Assembly: GCA_037893245.1 (NCBI GenBank)
Contig: JBAIAA010000450.1
Location: 62,001 to 126,000 of the forward strand
DNA from: Crossaster papposus
Taxonomy: Eukaryota; Echinodermata; Asteroidea; Velatida; Solasteridae
Length of the DNA stretch: 64,000 nucleotides
Direction: 5' to 3'
Under the pieces are notes generated by a model that did not search any database, was not told the origin of the DNA, and worked only from the letters and a program-made list of their open reading frames with translations. The translations under genes and the position numbers were made by a program. Positions 38,601-50,800 of the stretch are shown in pieces (within the stretch, counting starts at the first letter, position 1; each line of letters opens with the position of its first letter).

Positions 38601-41600
38601 AAGCCGATCGTCTTACAGTCTTACTTCCTGGAACTCGGCTCGAGCGAGCCGACAAACACTCGCGCCTAATAATAGGATGGCCTTTATGCTATTTGGGGGT
38701 AGAATAACAAGATAGATCTACCTCACTAAATGTGTGAACATGTGCGTAGATGGCTCAATTAGGCTTACAGGTACATGTACAATGTCCATGTAGCCCAATG
38801 ATACCTGGAAGCACACTAAAGAGATGCATACTGTACAGTATTCATGTAAAAGCAAAGTTAACAACCGTACTGTGTACTGTAGTCACATAATGGAGGTAGG
38901 AAAACCTGTAGGCATTTCAACGCCCAAGTCAGTTGACAAGGCTGCAAAGTGGAAAGTTTATAAATGAAATCTTCCAAACTACATGCACTGGTACATGTAC
39001 AAGCATCACAACAAATGTGATGTCAGAAACAACAAGACCATTCGTCTGGGTGGTGTGCCAATTGGATAGAACGTAGTCAAGGTGGTGGTGTTTTTTTTAT
39101 CTAAAATAATGAATTTTTGGTAGTCATTTTTGCATTTTACACCTTAACATGCAAAATGCGAGTGTTACTGTGAGGTTTTTTGTGTACATTTACATGTATA
39201 TTGTGTATGTACTTTTGTACAATGTACATGTACCGTACCGTTACTTCTCACCTTATTCCTCCATGTTCTCAGACTCTACAATACTGGTGTCAGGGGTGTG
39301 CAGACCCAAGTTGTTGGCTACCCAAGTATTCCCGTAAAAAAAAAAAACCTAAAAGTCAAATCTTGAAACGTGCTGCTCAGTTGTATTGTCACGGTATTTT
39401 TAAAGACCAAACAATACGATGAACTTAAAGGTACCGGTAGGATACACCAATTGCTATATCGAACAAATTTACTACCAAAATATTTCGAAATATCTTACTT
39501 ATTTGAAAGTAAATGATTCTAGGCATCTAGCAAAATGATTGCGCTAGATATCCTTTAATTGTTCCGAAAATTTTAATAAAAAACAACAACAACAACATAA
39601 ACAACTGCCCGACGACGGTTGAAAACGTACACCGTTTTCTTGGTTTTTTTCTCAGCATCCATGATTGTCAAACTTCGGTCAGGTCAGTTAAACGATATTT
39701 ACTATCAAATATTAATCCCCAAATCCACCTATTCCTGATAATTCAAGCAATTATCAATGGTGTATCCTACCTTTAAGTTCACATGTTGACTACATTGGAG
39801 CATTCATTTTCAGTAGCCTACCCAATCAAACATTCTGGTCATACAGCAGAAAAGTCTCAACACGCTCCAATCTCCTGATTCCCCTTGTACATGTCCCTGG
39901 GGCTGGGGCAGACAAGCAACAAGCCTCTCGTCATCAGATTACACTGTGGCTTTTTGGAAACCCAGGACCCCTTTATAGCACAGTAGACAGCAGACAAACA
40001 AGTATAAGCTATTATAATACACATACATCCTGACATTCAAAATCAGGGATTCAGTAAGGTTTCCCAGGCCAGGCCAGGGTTTGGGACAATAGACTTGATT
40101 CAAGATGAAGTCAATTTGTTATCGTGCTCCCTGAATCACATCTGAAGAAGATCTTGTTGCCCTCTTAACTTATTGGATTTACATGCATTTTTAGACATGT
40201 AGTATGCATAAATCAATGAACACATTATTGTGCGACAAAGTTGCACAACAAGTCGCGTACTATTTTGTTTGATTATACGCGTGCGGCACTGCCACGCTTG
40301 TGCGACATTGCCGCTGTCGTTGCGACAAAATCACGTATGTAAATAGGCCTTGTAAACCGTTGAATTGGATGATGCTAATGCGTGCCAAGCCTCGCTTGAA
40401 ACATTATTAAATGAAAGTTTTTAATTATACATCAGAGCAGACTGGTATTAATTTGTAATTAACTTTTATTACTTTCATTTCTATATATTCAAGTTCTAAA
40501 AACTAAGATTTACTTTGCTTTCAATTTACATGCAAGATGGTTGACCCACAAATGAAACATCTCCCCCGCACTCCACGAATGAAACATCTTCCCGCACTCT
40601 CAGGCAATGATAATGGTGTTCTACTTGTTTTGTTCGGAATTCTCAACAGAAGTTGAGATACAGGTTGTTGATGTGAATACATAATGAAGCAAGCAGGATT
40701 TGAGGTACCATTCAATGCACAGTACACCCCTTGTTACATCTGTACATGTACTGGTATAACAAATGTGATTTAATATTTCAGGTTTTTATATGTCAATTTG
40801 GATATTTTGACAGTAAAAACGTACGTATGTTTACAAAATAAACATTTGTCTGTTCTTTTTGCTGACAAAAGTGACATTAAATGACACAGAACATGTACAC
40901 AAGTGTACAATGTGTATGAAATTACATTTGTACAATGTACACTGTAGATGATTAAAGTTTTCTTTCCCACTACTCTAACAAGTACTGATGAAGTCAAACA
41001 TGTACAGTAAATGTACTGTACTGTACTGTACTGTATGTAATACCACACCACATAAAGTAGGACTTTAACCCTGATTCTACTGACATTCCATTCGATTCCA
41101 CCCATCCAATCCATTCCATTCCATTTAATACCCATCTATTGTGTCTTTGATTGTATTTAAACACATTTTTGTGTGCAGCCTGCCACATAAAAGAACTTCC
41201 CCAAAAAAATACTTCTCCATTGTGGGTAAAAAGGGGTTAGTTGGCCCTTTGTTATAATAGTCAAGCAATGTCAAGAATGGTTGCAGCTGGCTTCCATGAA
41301 TTGTAAACAAAGAACAATTCACAGAATACTGTAAATGTTTGTAGTGTTTACAGTACAATGTGCATGCACATGTACTTGATATTAAACCAAATATTTGCAC
41401 ATGTGCACAAATATCTACAGCACATGTATGCACACGATAAATGTACACTTGAACACATAAAACGAAGCACAACTGTGTTAACCATTACAATGTACTTTGA
41501 CAAGCTCATTTCCTAAACACATCAAAACCTATTTCATGGCAGCAAAAACAGGATGTAAAAAGCAGACACAATGTCCAGAAACTGACATTTAAAGGAAGTT

Positions 41601-44600
41601 TTTACATCGTTTGCTTTTTGTGTAATTTTAAGAAATTAACAAATTTGGGATTAGCATTTTATAGCAAATATTGTTAACACTGACCTGCTTAAAGTTGTGT
41701 GTTTAGAGAGGGGGGGTGTTCCTGTAGTCTGGTTCTCTGACCTTACCGGTGACGAAACAGAGCAGTTTATACATGCAGATGTAAGGGAATGATCAGATCA
41801 GGGAACAAGACATTAATTTCAGCACAGCCAGGCACCACATCATTCCGTACTTAACGAATTACCTAACGTAATTTGCATAGGCGTGCCAGATTTTGTAATA
41901 TTCCTACACCAGGATGCGCGAGTAGGTAGTGGTGAGAATGTACTGCGCGATACCATGGAAACGAGGGTGAACTTTTCTCCTTTTGAACTTCCGTAACTGC
42001 TAGTCCCCAATCCCCCCCCCCATGTTGACAACAAAATGTTATTTCTGTGAATGACAAACAAAAAAGAAAATGACAGGTCATACAAGACACCTGACCCCCT
42101 TAGCAACACATCAAACCCCCCCCCCCCCCCCCCCCCCCCCCCCTTTCTAAAAATCCAACAAACAAACAAAAACACAGAAAGTTAAGAACTTAAAAAAACT
42201 TAAACAGAGAAAGAAAAAACCCACAGGATGCACGCATGTACATGTAATTTCACTTCCTCTTAAAATGTCATTCAATATAAATGAGGAAGGAAATTCGGAA
42301 TAGTTTGCGTATACGGATTTGCAAAACATCAACCCCGAGAAAATACAAAAAGAAAAAGAAAGATTGTCCTTGTGCATCTGTTATTACAACATGCACCACG
42401 ATTTACCTTGCCAAATTAATTTCCTGGTCAAGTGAGATTTTGAGAAGAATAGACTGTTTATACAACCTTTGCTTTTACTAGAATTGTTTTAGAAATACAT
42501 TTACTGGTAGATTTTGGGAGGTAAGTATTTTAGCAAATATTGTTATACCGACTTGTTTGAAGTTTTGTGTTCGTACCGGTAGATGCTGGAAAAACAAAGT
42601 AAAACAATCATCTTTTTGTAGTCTGGTTCCTTGACTTCCATCAGACGAGACAGCAATTTATAAACAAAATTCCTCCTTCTTGGGAATGACAGCATACTGT
42701 ACCAGGCTCAACAATTTCACAGGATTGTTTACTTACAATCCTGTGAGCTATTTCATAATAATTTGGCAGTTGTATTTGAGTTTTGAGAAATGATCTAAAA
42801 TAAGTAATTTGTGTATTACTTTCCTATGACAAAGTACAAAATTTGGGAAAATTTCAATCAAATCCTGGGCCACCAAACTTAGTACGTCCACAATTTGTTT
42901 GCAATCAGCTAAACATCAGTGAATGTGTGCAAGCCAGCTACACGTAGTCTGGTTCCCTGACCTAAAAATGTCCCTAACAATTATAAATTGTACCGTTTTG
43001 TTTGAAGCAGTCAGGGAACCAGAATCCAAGAACCAACATTTTTGTCTCGGTTCTTACAAAAATTTAAACAGGTCAGTGTAACAATATTTGCTGTAAAAGA
43101 CTAACCCCAAAAATCCATCCATATCTGAAAATGACAGCAAAAGCAATTGTTGTTTTATGGTTATACAATATCTTTAGGTTTATAATGCTCCTAAAATATG
43201 ACGAAATGCAGAATACAACAATGCCACAGAATGCTGGAACAAATACAGAAAATTATTATAATAAATATGTCAGTCTACTTACTGGTACATGTATTAAAGC
43301 ACACAATTCTGACAGCCAATTATCCTATGTATACAAGTATATTATGTACATGTACAATGTATGCATGTACCAGTGATCAAGCAGGTTATTGGATTCTCAC
43401 CCCAACCTTTAAAATACAATTTACCAGTAAGTCCAGACAGGAAAGAAAAGAAAAAAACACTTGAACTTAGCTGCAAAAACATTCCTCCAAGCATCTGGTT
43501 TAGCAATGGTGTATTTTGGAAGGCCTACATGGATGGTACAACCAAATGCTGATCTAATTCCTGTATTACATTGTACATTGCTTGCCATTAATCATCAAAC
43601 CATACTTGTGCACGGCCATGAACTGTGCAGGAGTAACTCTGCATGTTGTTGTACATGTTGTGTGTCAATATCATCAGAAACAAGCTTTCTGCTCTCATAC
43701 AAGGGCTGTGCAGACTGCATTCCAACGGGGACGATTTCCTGGTATTTAGCCCATAGCCCAGAGGGGAATGAAATACTAAGGCAATGTACAAGGTCTTCAC
43801 GAGCCAAGTCCTTCTTACCACATTGGCACCATGCCAGCCACTTGCCTGCATTTCCTGGTATTATTGTCCAAAGTGTGGTTTACTAAAAGGGCTTTTATTA
43901 AAGCTTTAAAAGGAGGAACATTGTGGAGGTCTGGGGTGCATTTTGACGTTCATAACCAACAACTGGTTTTGTTGTTTCTCTTTGGTTAATCGTTTTTGGA
44001 CAAATAAACTACCGAACCAGTTCCTGGTTGTTACTGTTTATGACCGCTCAAAAATGCACTCCTGCTCGCTGCAGGATGGTTTCTTAGATTTTTAAAGGAA
44101 TAAATGTTTTGGCATCAACTTTTGAAGAGTTCAGACGCAAAAACTGCTAAACGCCACTTCCATGAAAAATGAGATAACGATATCAAGCGAAAACTCTCTG
44201 TTCCTTGTAAATGATAAGCAAATACTTTTGCTTCAATAAACAAATCCCACCAGTGATACAGAAACCCAACACAAATTGCAAATTTAAAACAAAAGAATGG
44301 AGGATTTGGACCTGTTAGGGTTAATAAAACAAAGTATTTTTAAAATAGAAAAAGTTTATACTGGTACCACTACTACAGAAACATGTAGATTTTGCAGTGC
44401 TGTGCCTAAAAATAGGCACATTACAAGCAGTAGTAATGATTACATTTTACATACTTGTGCGATGTCTACATTGTTGTATTGCACAATTCTCATAATTCAG
44501 AAATCCCCGTTTTAAAGTCTTGCGTAATTGTTTGCAGTTCGGATCAAGTTTCAAATGCCCGGAAATATGCTTGTTTACTTACATGCGTCATGTACATAAA

Positions 44601-47600
44601 TTTGTAAATGCTGCAATTTTTCATTGGGAAACCCCAGTCCTAACAAAAGGGAAAGGCAAATGATTGTGTCCCCGACAATACAACATTTTGCAAACGAACA
44701 GAACTCTAACTTTTTTGCGGGGGGTTTTCCAGGATTTATGAACATACATGTAGGGCAGTGTAATATTTGCTTTAGATACCAACGTTCAATTCCATCCATT
44801 TCTAAAAATCAGAGCCAAGCTTTGTTAATCCATATTATGTAGATGAAGAAATACATGCAATTACCCAGAAATCTACATGTACCTATTGACCTAAAGTAAA
44901 GAAAATATGGTAAATGGTGCATGCCAAGTGAAGAAAAGATAGTAACTGGTGCATGCCAATTACAATGTACGGTACATGTACCCTGTGAAATTATTTTACT
45001 TTCCTAAAATGATAAATTGTGTTCAGAAAAAAACAAGCATGAATTCATGCCTTGTCGTTATGTATTGGTCTAGTTTAAATGCACTTATAACAATACCGCA
45101 GAAAATTCTCTCTCCAACAAGTAAGTTTTTAGCACCTTTTGATGAGATTTCAAACGGTGGCACAATCCATGACTGCCCTAGTTTTCGTTAAAAGAACTGC
45201 AAACAAGGAAGGAAAGATCGGAAATTATAAGAAAGTTGATGGGAAACCCCTAAGGGGAAAATTATGAGGGAAATACCCACACAAACAGGAAGACACAGAT
45301 TTGATTTAAATCATTTGAAATTAATGATAGAAACAGACAAGGAAATGTAACTTAATGTACATCTATAAACAAATAATATAGACAATTTAATTTAATTTGT
45401 GTACATATAAAATATTGTTATATTGTAACTTGTAAGTTGTTTGTTCATACAGTATCTACACCATAGATGCTGGGAAAAACAAGAAACAAGATGCTGTTCT
45501 TATAGTCTGGTTCCCTGACCCTAAATGTACATGTGCTTCAGGTAAAGAGGGAATTGTCAGACCAGGGAACATATACAATGTACATGCATACTATAAACAA
45601 AATGTGGGCTTACCAAATTGTGTAAATTGGGGCAGTATTTGAATCATTACACAGCTATCAGAATTACAAGTTCCACATATGTAATTTCAGGAAATGCAAG
45701 GCTCAATTAAACCGTACAAATTTCAATACAAATAGACCAGAGCATTCTGGGTATTACTGTCACCAGAAAGGCCTTCGTCGGAAGACATGATACACGCAAA
45801 GTTTTTCAGGAATTTAAAACGGATGAGGGATAAAAACGTCACAAGCAAAGGTGGAAATATATGCCAGTGACCAGCTCGCAGCAAGCAAGGGCGAAAATAT
45901 CAGCCAGATGCTAGCCTTAACCCGTTTCTAATCAAGGTTCGTGAAAAAAACGATCTTACGCCTGGTCAAATAATCTCGACGCGAACTGATTAAGTGTTTG
46001 CTAAAGCTTTTGGCAAATACAATAATTGTACTGCGTATATTTATTGTGCAATGTAATATATCCACACTCTGTTCAGTGTCATTTTAAAATGTCAAAACCC
46101 CAACAGTTCAAGACCTCTTGCAATATCTTCCAGGCCTCCGACAATGGCACGTCACCTTGTAACCATGGAAAAAGATATCACGATTATGAAGAAACCGCAC
46201 CTCAAGTTCTTAATCAACCCTCATCTGCTTCAATTCTATGGGTTTGTGTGTGGGTGTAGAGTCTAGACACACACAAATCCCACTGAACAAAATGCACACA
46301 CTGTGGTAATTTATAGTCATAGAAAATATGGCAAACACAATAACTGGACAGACCACAAAATACATCCTTGCCTCAGTCCTGGCCACACAAACATGACTCA
46401 TCCAAAACTTGTTTGTCCGTACAAAAACTAGTTTATATAACTGACATGCAGATCTTTGTCATTTGATTGGTGGAACTCACATTACGCGATATTCATTATT
46501 ACTCCCATTCGCGCCGCGGCTTGAAAAGTTCCATTTGCTTATGGTGAATGAGATTTGCAACAGTTAGCATAGGATCATCCTCCTTCCCATGGCTATTGAA
46601 CAGTCGACCCTCAGCTTAATGAGAATGTTCATAGAGCAAGTAACAAATAACCTGAGTCCTCAAAAATCGTCTTTGGAATAAATACCCAAGTAACCTTACC
46701 TCAATCCTACGAAATCATCCAGCATCAGATTAGGCCTATCCCTATCAAAATGGAATTTGGAATGGTAATGATTAGAGGAAACATTAAACGGGTGCTTACA
46801 CAATCACAATGTTTTATTTATGTTTTTATCTCCACATTAATGACATTTGAATGATCTATTCAGAATAGCCGGAAATGTTGGCTACACTTATTCTACATTT
46901 GTATTTCTAAGAAAATTGACTTTAATGTAATGTGTATTTTTTCTTCTTTTTTACTCAGCCTATGCTTTGTTCTTACAAAATAGGAATTTAGGGGTTGTGA
47001 GTAGCAAGGCGGGGGTACATACTGGTAGCTAGAGAGATTGGTGAAATGAAGTACCTTGCTGCCACCTTGGACGTTTATACCTGGTCTTATACATGTACAG
47101 GCGTCTTAGAAACAAATAACTTACCTTCAGCCACAAGAGTTTAATTGAAGCACCCTCTGATGCTATTCAGCCAAAGAAGACATGGGGAAACGTTCAAGCA
47201 GTCCGCTGATAAATGTGAACAGTGTTGCAGCAAGCTTGAATGTACCGCATGTTTCAAACCCACACAACTTGTATTGCAGCACATTCATATTAATGTACTA
47301 TACATGATCCAATGTACAGTGTACACGTGTACATGTAGCTCAAAATAAGAAAATGTACCCGAATAAAGCTGGAATTCCCCATACGTGAACACACTTCGCT
47401 GAAAGCAGAACAAATATATATAAATCTCTGGATAAAAAATTACATAAATACATAATTAAACCCACTGAGGTTTTACAAAAAACACCCAGGACAAAAGGAA
47501 GTGAACTTAGTCTATTGACGGTAAAAAGGGAAAGTTTACACACACACACACACTTGTTTTCCAGTTCCTGTGCGTAAACGCTACATCGATTGTGCGACAC

Positions 47601-47770
47601 TATTCAACTATATCCCACTGTCCTGTATCATTTCTAAGAAAGTGTACTTGAAGAGTCACCCAGTACCCGCACTATCCGATACGGGAAGTCAAAGTCCTTC
47701 ATGTGTACCAAGTCACTACATGTATCTTTCAAGGGAGTTTGCCTTGTCAAATCCCATCAATTGAAAAAGA

Positions 47771-47802
<32 letters not shown>

Positions 47803-50800
47803 GTGTAGAGAGTGAGGTTAGCCAGATTTATACCGGCCCCCTGGAAATTTATAAGCTTCTTTTTTATATACAATACATGGGCTGTAAAGATTTCTGAGAA
47901 TATCTTCAATTCAGCCCGTTCAGATATGAAAGGGAAAAAATACATCCATTTAATTTTATGACTGGTAAAAAAGAACTTGGCTTTCTTGACAACTAAATCC
48001 TAAAAGTGTAAATTCTAAACGAGTAAGACTATGGTTTCTCCCTAGTATACTCCCTAGTACTAGGAACCATACCCATACCAATCCTTGTATATATGTAAAT
48101 TCCAACGCCACATGGTAGACTGTACACACAAACTGGAGCTATGGCCTAAACTCGGTGTAAAATACAATCAGTTTAGGGGTCGAGTACCCATGTTGGAGTT
48201 TGGTAGTTAAAATAAAATAAGTTCAGGGGTCAAGTTCATGTTGGAGTTTGGCAGGTAACTGAAAGACAATCAGTTTCGGAGGGGGGGGGGGGGGGTTGTA
48301 CCTATGTTGGAGTTTAGCAAGATAGGGATTGTTAGGATTTAAGCTTGTTATCAAAGTTATAACGCACACGTCATGTACATGTAATACGTACACAGTACAC
48401 ATGTCAACACAGCCCATATACTGTCAGAGAGAATTCTTGAAAACAGAGCTCTATTAAAAGCACAGACAGCATGATGTTTTAATTACATTGTAATACACAC
48501 ATATAAATTAAAGTAAGTACAGAGTTTTTAAAATGTTTCAGTTTATGTACTGTTGTTGGCACATTGATTTAGTTTTTGACAACATAAATACATCTACCGG
48601 TATTTCAGTATTGTACACAGTACTCTGGAAAGAAAAAAGAAAAACACCATTTTGAGGGTACATGAACAGTGTAAACTTATGTGTACTGTATGTAGACATT
48701 TTACAAACTAAAGGTACAAATTATAACAATAAGGACACTTTCGTGACACTGTACTGGTACAATATGTAGGCAATTGTTGCGGACAGGCAGACATTGTCGT
48801 AAATGTAGCCGATTGTAGCACATTGTTACTGATACACAGTCATGTTTTGTAATGTTGTTATAATTGTTGTGGTTGTCTAATGTACATAAACATGTACATG
48901 TATGCCAGTAATATGGTTGAGGATTCACAGCAATTTGTTGTGTCTGTAGATAAAACAATTCTGTTCAATTGACTGAAAAATTTAATGGATCTCACAGTAC
49001 AGCGTTGCAATATTAATTCACACCGGTAACACCAACTACATGCACTCATATCAGTGTGTGTAGATTGTACTGTACATACCTGTACGTACATGTATGCAAT
49101 CCCAGTGGGACATTAGGGTCATAGAGGAAACAACAGGAAGCATGTCACACAGGGATGCATAGACGTCATACCTGCAAGAATAGCACGTCATCAACAACTG
49201 GCCCATAAACAATCTGCTAACCCGCCGCTGGAAATACGTTTCAATTTCTCAGTCGGTGCGGGGAGGGGAAAAAAGAAAAAAGATATGGCCTACACGCATT
49301 GATAATGTATGGTTGTCATGTCTTGTGAGTTGTGACTTCTTGGAAATTTATATATTACACTTTTAAATTTAATGCAAAGCACGAGAAATATTGATAAAAT
49401 GTGTGTGTACAGTACGTACATGTACCGGTATGTATGTACATGTAGGTCTGTTCAATGTTCATGTACATCACATGTGCGCACCCATACAATATACAGTAGG
49501 GCTTTCCCAAATATGAACTGAATATTCAAATTACATTTTGTCAGTTTGAATACTCCAAAAGAAATACTAAATTATTCAACAAATGTATAGCCAATAGTAA
49601 ATGAGATTAGTTAGACCAATTTTGAGTTTACATTTACATAGTGGCACTGTCCATGATACTGTCTGGACATCTTTCACACCCATTCATAAAATATGTGACA
49701 GTTTCGCTACGTACATGTAGTATGTATTCCTAATGGCTGAGAAAGTTGTCTCGCGGGTGGGCTATGTATTGATAGACAAATCAGTATGGAAAATGCTTGT
49801 GTCATAAAATGTGTATACGAGCTGCAGCGGTGACCCCCACTTTCTCCCATGATGCACTGCAGTTATTACTGTGTAATGACAGAGCTATTTCTAAATACTA
49901 ACCGTGCTACCAGAAAAGAAGGTGCTTACATTGTACCTCAAAACAGTTTACTGACCCAAATGTCATTTCAGGTTCACTGAATCCCAGCCTTGTTTCGCAA
50001 ACAAAGTTGCGAAACAATTTCTTTTCTGTTAAGCCATTGAATCGTGATAATGTAATGGAACATATGTAGAATGGTAGTGCAATTTTTTCAATCCACTGAG
50101 CTACATTTGTACGGTACATCATAGCTGACTATAACAATGTGCAACAATTACAAACAGATCTGACAAATCACATTGGCCCGGAGATAAATACAATCAGTTA
50201 CAATTTACAGTAGTAGCGGTGCGTACAATATATTCAAATGTAAGCAACGATGCAAGTAGCGGCATAATAATGAAGTTGACAAGCGGATGATCATGTCACG
50301 TTAGTACTGGCCCTAAAGTGCCATGTCACTCCGGGCAATGTTCTGTTCAGAATTTCTTAGAAGACAACAACTACAGGTACATTGTACATGTATACAACAT
50401 GTGTACGTACTGGTACATGTGTACCTACTGGTACATGTGTACCTACTGGTACATGTGTGTACGTACCGTTACATTCAGTACATGTACATGTACATGGAGT
50501 GTACAATTTGTAAAAGTACCCTGTACACTACATTATACACACTGTATACAGGGCTAACCAAGATTTGGGGGGTGTCGGTACGAAACTGGGCTACATACAA
50601 AGCCAGGAAGCAGACTTTGTAGAGATCTTGAAAAACAGGAAATAGGCATTTGCTAAGAAAAAGTAACATTACCGTAGAGTTTATAACATAAATACTGTAT
50701 TTACCGGTATACTGTCATTGCTGAACAGAGACACTTGACTGATTGAGTTTAGGATAGGGATGTATTTGCTATAGTCTGCCCATGGAGGAATGGTCTGCCT

